DNA of 64,000 nucleotides. Source: Scolanthus callimorphus (taxonomy: Eukaryota > Cnidaria > Anthozoa > Actiniaria > Edwardsiidae). The notes under the pieces are model-generated. The model ran no database searches and had not been told where the DNA came from. It saw only the letters and a list, made by a program, of their open reading frames with translations. Every line of letters starts with the position of its first letter. The first letter of the stretch is position 1. The stretch is taken from assembly GCA_033964015.1 (NCBI GenBank), contig CM066919.1:26804204-26868203 (forward strand), written 5' to 3'. Position numbers and translations under genes: made by a program. Positions 21,064-31,218 of the stretch are shown one piece after another.

Positions 21064-23940
21064 ATGCCCTTTAAAGTTTATGTCGGAAACTTGGAAGATA
21101 ACGGAGACAGAAACACTATATGGAAAGCTTTTGAGAAATATGGCAACATTGTTGATGTATGGGTAGCTCGCAACCCTCCAGGGTTTGCCTTTGTTGAGTT
21201 TGAGGATGAACGTGATGCAGAAGATGCTGTACAGGAGATGAATGGCAGGCGCCTTTGTAACATGAAAGTGAAGGTTGAGTTGTCACATGGCCAAAGGAGA
21301 CGGAGGGGAGGAGGGAGAGGAGGCCACAGTGACCGTAGATATGATGATCGTAGACGCTCACCCCCACCTAGGAGAAGGTAAGGAAAGTTGATTTTTTGTG
21401 TTTTTGGGCAGGGCTGCTAATTGAGTCTACGTGTTTCACCAGTTGACACATGGACAAGTTGACACATTTTTGGAAAGGTATAGCTATACAGAAGGGGGTA
21501 TTGTGCAGTCGCTCCAAAAATCTGTACTTGTCTCCTGAGAGACAGCTCCACATTCAGAGATGCCAACTCTCCCACTTTTTAGGCTCGACTCCTGCTCTCC
21601 CACCTTGGGTCCAATTCTCCTGCTTTTCATAGAAATACTGGAATTGTAAAGTGATTTCACAGTGCAGAGACATTTTGCAGGTCTTACAGTTGTTTTCAGA
21701 ATAATTTACTGCTCCGGGTTGCGAAGTTGGTTCCCAAATTCCCAACTAGGTTCCCAACCTCACAACTTTGGTTCCAAACTAAGTTCGTAATTTGCCAATT
21801 CAGAATATGGAATATTCTGCTAAAACCATTTTAATTTTGACAGACCACAGCCACAGAAGGCTGAACAGCTAACATTTATATTTTCTAAACAAAATTTCTA
21901 ACCATAGACGAGAAGTTACGAACTTAGTTTGGAACCAAGTTGCAAAACTTTGGAACCTAGTTGGGAATTTGGGAACCAACTTCACAACCCGTGGCAGTAA
22001 AGTATTCTGAAAACAACTCTAAACACCCCACCCCCCACATTTTGAAGGTCAGAAGCTGGCATCTCTGCCACATGCTCTTTAATTAGCCACTTTTCTACTT
22101 TTTCAGTTTTTTGCAGCTCTACTTAAAGTGCATATGAAACGAAATCAGTTTTTGGATATGTGGATAGATGATTATTAGACAAACACGCTGCCCAAGTTTG
22201 AGAAAGATTTTATAAATAGCTGTGACGCTATGTCTAGCTAATTAGCAAACTTGCAGTGCTTACTTCTTTGAAAACGATGTGTGTAAAAATGTAAAAACTT
22301 ATTTCGTTTCATATGCACTTTAAGGAAGTAGGACTACCTTTAAAAGCTACAATTAGTAGTGTAAATAAGTAAAAGAGAAAGCAGAAGTTGGCGTGATTAT
22401 TTGGACTGGAAGGGAAATTACATCACTCAGTGAAGCCAAACCACTCAATTATAGGGTTAAACATTGTTCTTCTAATTTTCAAAATTTGTTCTCTGTTTTA
22501 ATTTGATATATTAGGTATACTCCCATTTTGGAAGTGCTGGTTATGAGTGGGATTGCTTAGATCCTGAATGGTTGTCATTTACCAAACTACAAACCTCTGC
22601 AAGTCATCAATTCACATTAAAGCAGTATCTCTGCCTCACAAAAAGTGTGATCTTCCATTTCATATCTTCAACTTCCCACTTCGGAACTTCAAAACAACCA
22701 ATCTTCTGCTTTAAGATAGGGGCTGCCAGATGTTTTTGGTTCTTCAGTCATCCCAATGTTATAAAAAGGCCTCTTCTGCCCAGCAAGTCTTCACTCTGAG
22801 CAACAATTCAACATCACCATCCCTTAGAAACGTGCAAAAAAGCTTCAACAAGTCTTCACCCCAAAAGATCCAACAAGTCATCTCACCACCCTGCAATCAC
22901 ACTTCAAAATTATCACCTTGTCAACAAATCTTCCCAAAACAACAGCTCCAAAACTCCAAGTCTTCAGTTGAGGGCAAAAAATGTAAAGAAAAAGCACCTT
23001 CAGGTCTTAGCTTCATTCTTCATTCCTCAAAACTTATCAGCAAAATTTACAACTACAATCCTCCATCCCAAATCCTTTATACTTGAAGGTAGTGGTTCAT
23101 ATTATTTGAATTAATTAAAACTACTAAAATTAAGAAGGTAATTTTCATTTCCTAGGAAAACTGCTAAAAAAGTTAATCTACAGAAAATCAAACTCTTATC
23201 CCAAAATAACTTTGTTATACAAAGCTAGAGGATGTTCTTTGAATAATTGTTGGGAACTCTGTTCGGAAGAGGTTAAATTGTTGTAGATATACCCAAGTCA
23301 ATATTTAGGTTGTTTGAGAAATAGGCATATTAATGCATGTAAACACTATAATAACATTGAGGGGGAGTATTCTAGTTTTTACAGGGCTTCTGATGATGTG
23401 GGAATGCACAATTTGGCAAAATGTAATTCAACTATATAAATGTTTTATTAATTAAAAATGTGTTGCTTTTAGTATTATCATTAGTACTTTTTAAATAAGT
23501 TTTTGTAATTATTTCTGTAATTCAGCCATATTGGCTGCAAAAGTTATATTATTCTATCCATCTGTCCATGATTATTAAATAAGATTATGCTTTTCCTCCT
23601 AGTCCTCACACCCTGTCAGAAGCCTTGTTTCTAATGGGAATACCAAACCCAGTTTTGTCACCCCACAAACATTCATATTACCATGTTTTGCTTGTTGGTA
23701 GGTCAAGGTCAAGATCTCCCTATGGTTATCGTGAAAGGTCACCATTTGGGTAAGAATCAAGGCTTTAAAATTGTAAGAAAGCCCATTTGCTTGTTTTGGT
23801 CCCCTTTAGTTAAATTTCCTGTTCAAAAAATGCTGCTTTGAAGAACAATCCGGTTTGTTTCAAAGTATTTTTTAATTTCTAGACAACAACGATATGGTAG
23901 CAGAAGAAGTCGATCTCGCAGCCCTGGATACCGCAACTGA
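21064..23940 (+). CDS. SRSF3: SR splicing factor, SRSF3-like
   Basis: Three coding exons: 21064-21377, 23702-23749 and 23883-23940, giving about 139 aa. The protein has an N-terminal RRM with RNP2 (KVYVGNL) and RNP1 (GFAFVEFE), and the [20 protein letters not shown] segment typical of the SRSF3/SRSF7 group. A short Arg/Gly hinge and RS tail ([27 protein letters not shown]) follow. No zinc knuckle is seen, favouring SRSF3 over SRSF7. SR proteins of this type bind pre-mRNA in the nucleus and guide splice-site choice and mRNA export. The ATG at 21064 sits just after an acceptor (CCCTCTAG), implying a spliced 5' UTR. Retention of intron 1 meets a stop at once, because the donor reads AGG TAA. The 2.3-kb intron 1 holds a candidate poison exon and two MITEs. 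At 139 aa it is somewhat shorter than vertebrate SRSF3 (about 164 aa). Confidence 0.92.
21689..22018. mobile_element. 330-bp MITE in SR intron 1
   Basis: Inverted ends AGTTGTTTTCAGAATA and the long inner pair GAAGTTGGTTCCCAAATTCC / its inverse. It lies entirely within the SR gene intron. Confidence 0.8.
22137..22319. mobile_element. 183-bp MITE with TTAA duplication in SR intron 1
   Basis: Inverted ends AGTGCATATGAAACGAAAT are flanked by TTAA at 22133-22136 and 22320-22323. piggyBac/Kolobok-type target signature. No open frame. Confidence 0.88.
22515..23088 (+). promoter_or_regulatory. candidate poison cassette exon of the SR gene
   Basis: The block sits between an acceptor (TTTGATATATTAG) and a donor (ACTTGAAG|GTAGTG). 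Spliced after coding exon 1 it reads [15 protein letters not shown] and then a TAG at 22558-22560, so inclusion would truncate the protein inside the RS region and expose the mRNA to nonsense-mediated decay. The block is strikingly G-poor and C-rich, full of CTTCAAC, TCTTCA and CATC-type words, which resemble known SRSF3 recognition sequences. Vertebrate SRSF3 carries a stop-containing cassette exon of comparable size in the same part of the gene. This is inferred from sequence alone. Confidence 0.6.
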
Positions 23941-24715
23941 GAGCATGATATGCCTGTGCTGGACAAGAAGGTTCTCTCATAACAGTAGTCATGCCTTTTA
24001 CTTCTTGCTTATACTGATTACCAACTGACCAAAAGGGAGGTGATGGATGTTATAATACAGTGATGCATGCAGCCTTGAGACAACAAAATGTCAAGTGTGT
24101 CAGGCTAATGGATAACGCTGTTCAATGAGGCATGATTTTTCCTTGTCACATGTTTTAAAATTCATGAGGCCCCTTTCAAAATGCAGCTTTACCCATGTGA
24201 TATTTCACTGCAAAGCATGCCTGTGCTGTGTGGTAACAACATACTAATTGGTTCTTTATTTATTTTAGGTGATGAAAAAGACACAGTTATTATTTGGAAT
24301 TTTAACAAGGACTACAATTGGCTTGGTTTTTATGTTTTTAAATGCTGGTTAAGATTTATTTTGAAAGCTGCTGCATTAGCCAGAAAATCCATAAAGTACT
24401 ATTGTATAAAGCCAACAAAATTTGTGGCCCTTAAGACTCGATGTAGGTTGTCAGGCTGAGAAAGTCTCTAACCAGAACTTCCAGCTTGGATTGGGCTTTA
24501 TTGAAGGTTTTCTCGCATTATACACTGGTGGACGCAGTACATGAATAAACATGGTGCAAGATATAGCCTAGTCAGATCTTTCAATGCCTTTTATATTTAT
24601 TCAGAAGTATTATGTAACAAAATCTGTTTTGTTTGATCAATTTTATTTATCAGTTAATATTGTATAATATGTATGCCTGATTCTGTTTTGATAAATAAAT
24701 TGTGCTGTCCTACGT
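23941..24715 (+). other. 3' UTR of the SR gene
   Basis: Follows the TGA stop. Candidate polyadenylation signals AATAAA occur at about 24543 and 24694. No conserved coding content. Confidence 0.6.
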
Positions 24716-24808
24716 TCCATATTTACTTTATCAGACCTAACTTTTACAGCCAAAGACGTTCAAGCGTCCCCCCTGTAGAGCGCAATAATGAGTTGATTCT
24801 TGGCATAT

Positions 24809-25245
24809 AGACCTTTCTCACGCAATATTGATTAATAATATATAATAGTTATCAGAAAATGGAATCCAGTATTCAATTCTACACATCCATATTAGTAAAA
24901 CTGCAAAGTTTGGTGAAGATTGCTTGAATACAGGCGTAGATATAAATTTTCAGAACTTCGCATTCTGGCTTACTTTTTACAAAGAAAGGTATGGGAAAAT
25001 ACCTCTAGTTGAGGCTGGATGGGCATCGATGCCCGTCCACCCTTGTTTCTATGTATTTTCCCATACATTTCTTGCAAAAAAATAAGCCAGAATACAAAGT
25101 TCTGAAAATTCATATCTCAGCCAGTTTTCAAGTAATTCTTTTGAAACTTTGCAGGTTTACTAATACGGATGTGTAGAATTGAAAACTGGATTCCATTTTG
25201 TGTTAACTATTATATATTAGTAATCAATATTGCGCGAAAAGGCCT
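24809..25245. mobile_element. foldback MITE, GGCCTTTTCGCGCAATATTG family, copy 1
   Basis: Arms of roughly 200 bp are inverted copies. Ends read AGACCTTTCTCACGCAATAT and the inverse of ATATTGCGCGAAAAGGCCT. Related copies occur at 29961-30995 and 35079-35430. Confidence 0.85.
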
Positions 25246-25620
25246 ATTGGATCCATTATTTGATTCAATAATACTTTCGGCTTGGGAAAACGTCTTTTGA
25301 TTTGAACTGGGTTTTCGCTTTTTGATTGGACGATAGACAATGGAGGCGCTTCCATATACGGTATGGAAAATTCCACAGGGAGCCTTTTGTTTGCAAATTT
25401 TGTTACCAATATGGCGGGCCTGGTAGACTTTACGAGCCTGGTAAATCTCCCTCGTTCATTAGAGAAGAAGTTGTTGATCAATATTATCAGGGATATTCCA
25501 AGAAGCATAAAGTCCTTGACTGGCACGGTGTCGGGTAGATAATCTAGCCGAAATCCGAGTTCAAATTGAAAGACGTTTTCCCAAGCCGAATGCATTATTG
25601 AATCGAATAATGGATCCAAT
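25246..25620. mobile_element. 375-bp foldback MITE
   Basis: Ends ATTGGATCCATTATTTGATT and the inverse of AATCGAATAATGGATCCAAT. Inner arms share TTCGGCTTGGGAAAACGTCT. The long minus-strand open frame across it is a by-product of the palindrome and not a gene. Confidence 0.85.
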
Positions 25621-25659
25621 ATTCCAAGAATCAACTCATTATTACACTCTAGAGGGGTG

Positions 25660-26119
25660 TCAGAGGCTTGCTCGATATTTTTTGGGGGGAATCACCCCCC
25701 CCCCCCTCCCCAATCAAGTATCAAATGGTCCGTCCCTTACAAAATTTGATAATAGGTGCAAGAACTTTAGAACCTGATGGTCTCAACAAACGAGATGAGA
25801 CCTGATTTGTATTTTCATTATGCCCTTTTGTTTTTTTATATATTAATGTACATAGTTTATCCGTAAGTCAGGTTTTTCAGGTTTTATTATTCTATTTTGT
25901 ACATATAACAAAATAAATAGCCAGTGCCCACAAATAGCTTGGCTAAACGAGGCGGGCAGAGGGTTAACATAAAGTTACAATATAGGACAATGAATTACAA
26001 AAATTACAAAGCAAAGCAAAGAAAAAGGAAGTATGGCTACTTTAGTATTATTTTTGTAAAGCTAATATATTATTTTTGTTTGTTTTACTTTTTTGATAAT
26101 TTATCAATTAAACTTGATA
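25660..26119. other. repeat-derived DNA with a C tract
   Basis: Carries ATCAAATGGTCCGTCCCTTA, the same terminal sequence as the element ends at 46497 and 49403. This suggests a solo end or remnant of that family. A C run lies near 25698-25710. Confidence 0.5.
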
Positions 26120-26350
26120 CATCAAGATAAGTATCCTCAGAACGAAAGATATTCAATAAATATTCTTGAAGGATTGATGAGAATTTATATTTTGATGAAA
26201 TCTGAATAAAATTGGGAATACTGTTCCACATTCTAGCGCCAATGCGTGAAAATGAATTTTTTAGATGATTGGTTCTAGAATGCTTAATATAATTTCCCCA
26301 TCGCTGAGGATCTCGTATTGTAGCTATGTATTTGAGACGTGGGTGAATAG
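26120..26350 (-). pseudogene. LINE ORF2 C-terminal fragment
   Basis: Minus-strand frame includes IRDPQRWGNYIKHSRTNHLK and SFSRIGARMWNSIPNFI followed by a Phe/Ser/Leu-rich tail. The R-x-WN-x-IP landmark is the usual LINE C-terminus. No catalytic motifs, so this is a truncated copy. Confidence 0.6.
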
Positions 26351-26534
26351 ATTAGATATGTTTACAGGTGCTTCATTATTGACAATATCGTGCATTAGTA
26401 TACAAACAGATTTAAAGTAGTGAAAGTGTAGAGGAAAATGTTCTAATGGATAAATAATGGTATTGCATGTGATCTATAAGGGGCGAAATTAATAAGTCAC
26501 GTCATAAGGTTCATATTTCAGATAGTATATAGAC

Positions 26535-26563
26535 CTGAAGAAGGCTGGTTTGGCCAGCCGAAA
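26535..26563 (+). ncRNA. hammerhead-ribozyme-like core (candidate)
   Basis: CTGAAGA, hairpin GGCTGG-TTTGG-CCAGCC, GAAA. Identical core to the minus-strand block at 15898-15926. It is embedded in repeat sequence ending ATATTGTA. Stem III and the cleavage site are not resolved. Confidence 0.45.
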
Positions 26564-26690
26564 TATTGTATAAAACTATATTCTCTACGTTGTGTCGACT
26601 TTTTCTGAAAAATGCCTTAGAAAAAGGGTATATGATTTTCGCAAAATACTCTAGAACAGGGTGTCGAATTTTGATTTTTTTTCCCTGTAA

Positions 26691-27592
26691 TGCACTAGTC
26701 ATTTGCTTCCACCGACCCCCCACCCCCGCGACATGCGGGGATTTTGTCAGGCAATACTGGGGGAAATATCAGTGGTTTGTCTTGTATTCTTGCCCCGATC
26801 CCCAGGGAGTTTACTTCAAATTTGCTATGGCTCAGATAACCGGCCGGGGGAATGGTGGGGGAAACATACAAAACACCTGTCTTTTTCACTTCGGCAAAGA
26901 CACTCTACTGGTTTTGACAGTATTAGGGAAGTTTCTTGTATCCATCTTGTGGAGGGTGGAATTTGTCCCTTGGGTGTCGGAGGGGGGCCTAGGGGTTTGC
27001 GGTGATGCGGTATTGGCTGTGTTTTTGCGCGGTTTTGCGGATAAAAAGCTTAAAAGTTACGGTTATGCGGTATTTTCAAAGTCTTTGGTGTGCGAAAATT
27101 GGTGAAATAGTCAGCGATCGATCACACGGTAATTTGTGTACAAAAATGCGGTATTGCCGTGTTTGCGAGTCCTACGGTTAACGGTATTTAGCGTCCCGAG
27201 ACTCTCGAATTGCCGTAAAACACAAGTTACACATTGGCGGATGGTTGTAGGTCTCAAGACAATCTTCCGCTCACGTTTTGCTTGAATAGAAGGTCTGATC
27301 GCCATTGGATACCACGGAAACGGCATTAAGATATAAAAGAAAAACGTTTTTTGCGGTGAGCGGTATTCCCGAAAAATCTGTGCGGAAAGGCGGTATTTTC
27401 GAATTTTTGTGCGGTTTTGAGAACCCCCCTAGGCCCCCCTCGTGTAGGAAATGTTTCCCCGGGTGTAGGGAATTTGCCAAGGCGTTCTCCCCTGGTAGGC
27501 GGTGGAATTATTTCAAATTTGACAACATCTGTTTCATATTCCCCTGCTATGTCGCGGGGGTTGGGGGTCGGTGGAAACAAATGACTAGTGCA
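26691..27592. mobile_element. 902-bp Harbinger-like element with TAA duplication
   Basis: Inverted ends begin TGCACTAGTCATTTG and continue with TTCCACCGACCCCC. TAA lies outside both ends (26688-26690 and 27593-27595). The interior has many GCGGTATT/GCGGTTTTGCGG words, which also generate long spurious open frames. Confidence 0.85.
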
Positions 27593-27595
27593 TAA

Positions 27596-27948
27596 CAGGC
27601 ACTCTGTTGTCAGGCCGCCTATCGTTTACATGGAACGCCTGTCTCATTTCTGGGTAGCCGTGGATCCGCCACCAAACTGCTGAAGTAGACGCCAAGTGAC
27701 AACTGAATATTATTATTCAAATGCCAATGAGTCATCATGAGGGATCATGAATATTCAGTAGGTTTGAATATTTTAAATTTATTGACAACATAGAGATGTC
27801 TGTAGAGAGTATTTTTCTATCGACCAATCAGAATCGTGAGCAATTCTTGGTATAGAAGCGCGAGTTGATCGGCACTTATTCTGCATATATTAAGAAGTCC
27901 AAAGGCATTTTTTGGCATCCAGCAAACGCTCATGATTCAGATTGAGCT
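27596..27948. other. upstream region of the phytochelatin synthase gene
   Basis: Contains CGACCAATCAGAAT (a CCAAT-type motif) near 27820 and repeat-like ATTATTATTCAAATG. It would include any promoter and 5' UTR of the gene starting at 27949. Confidence 0.35.
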
Positions 27949-28068
27949 ATGTCGACTCCTTCGTCCTTCTATTGTCGAGATCTACCTGGAGATCTTATCG
28001 ACTACCGCTCAAGCGAATCAAAATTGCGTCTCGCTCGCTGCTTGCTGGATGGCACTGCAGTCCCCTTA

Positions 28069-28256
28069 AGTAATGGTCCATGCTTAGCGTGCGTATATCC
28101 AGTTCTGGAAGCACGCGGATAGTTGAGAGAGCACGAAGGTAGCGTAAGAGTCGCACGAGGCGTTAGCCGAGTGCGACTCTAGCTAGCTGAGTGCTCTCTC
28201 AACTATCCAAGTGCTTCCAGAACTGGATATACGCACAGCTAAGCATGGACCATTGC
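28069..28256. mobile_element. 188-bp foldback MITE in phytochelatin synthase exon
   Basis: Inverted arms AGTAATGGTCCATGCTTAGC ... inverse of GCTAAGCATGGACCATTGCT extend through GTATATCCAGTTCTGGAAGC. The central part is GAGTCGCAC/GTGCGACTC. Flanks TTA and TTT suggest a 3-bp duplication. Confidence 0.85.
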
Positions 28257-28288
28257 TTTTATAACATAGCCAACAGATTTTCGCATAG

Positions 28289-29095
28289 GTAAGTGAAAAG
28301 GCAGCTCCGAACACGAATAACAACGAAGCGTTCAAGCGAACACGGTAAAACTGAAATTGAAAACATTGCATTTTCACTCGTCAAAACAAAGTCAACTGGA
28401 ATGAATATAATAAAACTTTCATAAACAAAATGTCAAATTACAATTTAATTAAATAAACTTAAGCTTAAATAAGTTTTTCATGGGTTTTTGGAATAAAACA
28501 AGAGAAAGCAAAAGTTTTTTGTCTGGGCGAAACAGGTGCACAAAAACCAACAGCACCATAAAACCAAAACAACATTTTATTTAGACGTATAAACTTTTCG
28601 AAAATAAGCTACAGAAATGCTAATTTCCATAAAACTAACAAAATTGTTTAAATACCTCTTGTGTTTGTCCATTTAGTCCCTTCATATTGAATCGCTTGCA
28701 ATTTCCATTGAGATTTGAATTGAATTCATGTAGATTTGTGAATTTCACCGGCCGGCTTTTCACCCTGATGTTTGACACACAGCATTCAAATTTCCACTAA
28801 ATCCATGTAAATTAACAGCCTTGTGCATAACCCACAAATTGACATGCTCTCAATAGCTTGATGAACTCCATTTTAGACTTGTTAGCCATATTTTTAGTGC
28901 CAATAAGACACGAAAATATTCCTTCAGCGAACCAAATCAATCTTTCGGCGAGTTCAAACCGTGTTCCTTCTTCGGTTGCCCTTGACTACGTGCGTCCCGC
29001 CAAAACTTCTTCATAAAAGTTGACCAATCAGAGCGCGCGTTATATCGTAGCTATGTTATAATTTCTAACACTGTCTTCTTGCTTTAATTCTCAAG
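28289..29095. other. phytochelatin synthase intron
   Basis: Starts GTAAGTGAAA and ends TTTAATTCTCAAG. AT-rich and with no further exon that I can recognise. It includes ACCAATCAGAGCGCG near 29020, a motif shared with local repeats. Confidence 0.5.
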
Positions 29096-29904
29096 CCGAA
29101 CCTGCATATTGTGGTCTTTCAACGTTAGCTATTATTCTTAACGCTCTGAGAATCGACCCACAAAGAATCTGGAAGACTCCTTGGCGTTGGTTCACCGAAG
29201 ATCTTCTGGATTGCTGTCGACCTTTAGAGGTCGTGAAGAAAGTTGGGATCACAATGGAGGAGTTTCTGTGTCTCGCCAAATGTAACGGTGCTGCCTGCAC
29301 TATAACTAGGCCAGATGAGAGCGATGAGAGCTACGAGCTATTTAAAAAGGCTGTTATTTGTGTGTGTACCGGTGGGGCAAAAGCTCAAAGATCACTGTCG
29401 GAAGAAAGCAGCTGTAGGATAACCCAAAACTTGTGTTATCCACAGCAGAACGGACAGGGTAGTAAAGTCGACGAAGAAAACCCAAATGAGTTAATTGCCA
29501 TATCATATAGCAGAGCAGCACTGAAGCAAACAGGCAGTGGCCACTTTAGTCCCATTGCTGCTTATGACCAAGAAACTGATTCAGCACTTGTACTGGACAC
29601 TGCACGCTTCAAGTATCCACCTTACTGGGCCCCAATGAAGTCACTATTCAGTTCTTTGCTCCCCATAGATCCAACCACTGGCAAATGTCGAGGGTATTTT
29701 GTACTACGAGCAAGAAATGATGTGCAGGGAAAGAGGGTTTGTTGTTTGTGGCAAGAACTGCTGGCCAGTACCCCAAGCCATAATGACATGTTGCCGGAGC
29801 CACACCCCATGTATGATAAAAGCATTACTTGTTATAAAGATGTCTGTCAGGGAAAGGATAAGGCCTGTCCAGGGATGGATAAGTGTCATACTCTGGAAAT
29901 GTAA
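29096..29904 (+). CDS. PCS1: phytochelatin synthase catalytic-core exon
   Basis: Encodes EPAYCGLSTLAIILNALRID and TPWRWFTEDLLDCCRPLEVV, then KQTGSGHFSPIAAYDQ and LVLDTARFKYPPYW. These match the phytochelatin synthase core. The catalytic Cys (YCG, codon at 29110-29112), His (GHFSP, 29542-29544) and Asp (LDTARF, 29596-29598) are all present, and the His-Asp distance of 18 residues equals that of the plant enzyme. The Cys-His distance is about 38 residues longer because of a Glu/Ser-rich insert. The frame ends soon after the core with a Cys-rich tail (CYKDVCQGKDKACPGMDKC) and a TAA at 29902-29904. It lacks the long variable C-terminal half of plant enzymes. It has no in-frame ATG before the catalytic Cys, so the upstream exon is needed for activity. 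Confidence 0.85.
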
Positions 29905-30046
29905 CTCTTTTCACTATCAGATGACTATTAAGAATGAGGTCAGTGCCTTAATCTGCCATACACCTTTATCAAGTTAATATTGATCTATAATATCTAATAG
30001 TTATCAGAAAATGGAACCCATTATTCAATTCTACACATCTGTATTA

Positions 30047-30221
30047 TAGCCATCCTCAGTTACACGTGGTCGCCGGGAAAAAAGCTTGCAAGCGAAAACT
30101 CGTTTTTTGCCAAAGTGTCCATGGCAACGCACATGCTTTCGCTGCTCAGACAAGACAGAAAACGAGTTTTCGCTTGCAAGCTTTTTTTCCCAGCGACCGC
30201 GTGTAACTGAGAATGGCTGTA
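30047..30221. mobile_element. 175-bp nested MITE
   Basis: Inverted ends around AGCCATCCTCAGTTACACG and the inverse of CGTGTAACTGAGAATGGCT, continuing with AAAAAGCTTGCAAGCGAAAA. TA-type flanks suggest a mariner-like origin. Confidence 0.8.
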
Positions 30222-30412
30222 GTATAAAAACAGCAAAGTTTCAAAAGAAGTACTTGAAAACTGGCAGAGATATGAATTTTGAATGCCTGTCCAGCCTCGT
30301 TTCGATGTAGTTGCCTATACATTTCTTTGTAAAGAATAAGCCAGAATAAAAATGTTTTGAAAATTCATATCTCAGCCAGTATTCAAGCAATCTTCACTAA
30401 ACTTTTACTAAT

Positions 30413-30625
30413 CAGGGACCCGACATTGTGACCATATGGTTGCCAATGGCGACTAAATGGCTTGGCGACCAACATTTTAGAGCTAGTCAGCAAATGGCAC
30501 CCCATCTTTCTAAGTTCGACTGAACTCCACGCTTACGTGGCGACTAAATGTTGCTTTTTGGCTACTAAAATGTTTTGAATTGGTCACCAATGGCACCTAG
30601 TGAAAAAAGTTAATGTCGGGCCCTG
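30413..30625. mobile_element. 213-bp nested hAT-like MITE
   Basis: Ends CAGGGACCCGACATT and AATGTCGGGCCCTG. The CAGGG...CCCTG form suggests a hAT derivative, but a clean 8-bp duplication was not found. The interior has GCGACTAAATG/CATTTAGTCGC words. Confidence 0.7.
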
Positions 30626-31218
30626 CTATATGGATGTGTAGAATTGAATACTGGATTCTATTTTCTGATAAACTATTATTTAACAATTAGTTGGTGAAGG
30701 TGACGTTAATATTGATGAATAGTCAATGAGTCTCAGTGACTATTTGCCAATATTTACGGAGCCTCAGGCGACTAATTGTTTTAGTATAATAATATAAGTG
30801 ACTTTTAAGATTTTCGACAAAAAATTTGCATTTAGGGGAATTTTTTTCAGTTCTTGTAATAAAGTACCTGCACGATCGGCTCCAATGCTTGTGAATATAG
30901 CAAAATATGTTGAACGTCTCGACCAATCAGCGCACAGAATTGCTTGAGTAATTATTCTAAAATATTATTGACCAATATTAATGTGATAAAGGCCTATTGG
31001 CATGCATGGAATGGGGTCCATGTGTAATAATATGGCTATAATAATAGTGTAGTTCTGCCAGGAGAGACAACTACATTGGATTTCATACTTTTAAGGGCTT
31101 TTAAACCCAAGGAAAGAAGACAAAACAAGAAGCAAGCACTTTTTAATTTCAATTTCTCATAAAGTGACCTTTTTATGTGTGTCTCCACACTCCTGTGAGC
31201 CCTGTGAACATAATATTA

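Larger units (their letters stand above)
24769..25658. mobile_element. outer inverted-repeat element enclosing two MITEs
   Basis: Left end CCCTGTAGAGCGCAATAATG and the inverse of ACTCATTATTACACTCTAGA match, extending through AATAATGAGTTGATTCTTGG. Inside lie two further inverted-repeat elements (24809-25245 and 25246-25620), placed end to end. Confidence 0.75.
27949..29904 (+). pseudogene. PCS1: phytochelatin synthase, first coding exon split by insertion
   Basis: Phytochelatin synthases are papain-like gamma-glutamylcysteine dipeptidyl transpeptidases that build metal-binding peptides from glutathione. Pieces: 27949-28068 (MSTPSSFYCRDLP..., ending LLDGTAVPL), a foldback at 28069-28256, 28257-28288 (FYNIANRFSH, then donor AG|GTAAGT), and the main exon 29096-29904. 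Known family spacing between the GT and the F of FxTQSEPAYCG is about 11 residues. Removing the insertion and one 3-bp duplicate (TTA/TTT) gives the same spacing. The insertion brings an in-frame TAG. The junction of 28288 to the only visible acceptor (TTCTCAAG at 29095) is also out of phase by 2 nt. The locus therefore looks disabled in this sequence, unless the insertion or junction is bypassed by splicing not visible here or reflects an assembly error. Confidence 0.8.
29961..30995. mobile_element. foldback MITE, GGCCTTTTCGCGCAATATTG family, copy 2, with nested insertions
   Basis: Shares TAGTTATCAGAAAATGGAA and ATTCAATTCTACACATC with the copy at 24809. It is interrupted by two unrelated elements (30047-30221 and 30413-30625) and by further AT-rich sequence near 30670-30960. 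The right end AATATTAATGTGATAAAGGC matches the family terminus. Confidence 0.75.

Noticed and set aside
25224..25634. 136-codon minus-strand frame
   Set aside because: It spans a foldback MITE palindrome and has no family resemblance.
26566..27105. 179-codon plus-strand frame
   Set aside because: It lies across the end of a TAA-flanked element and its GCGG word array. Composition is repeat-driven.
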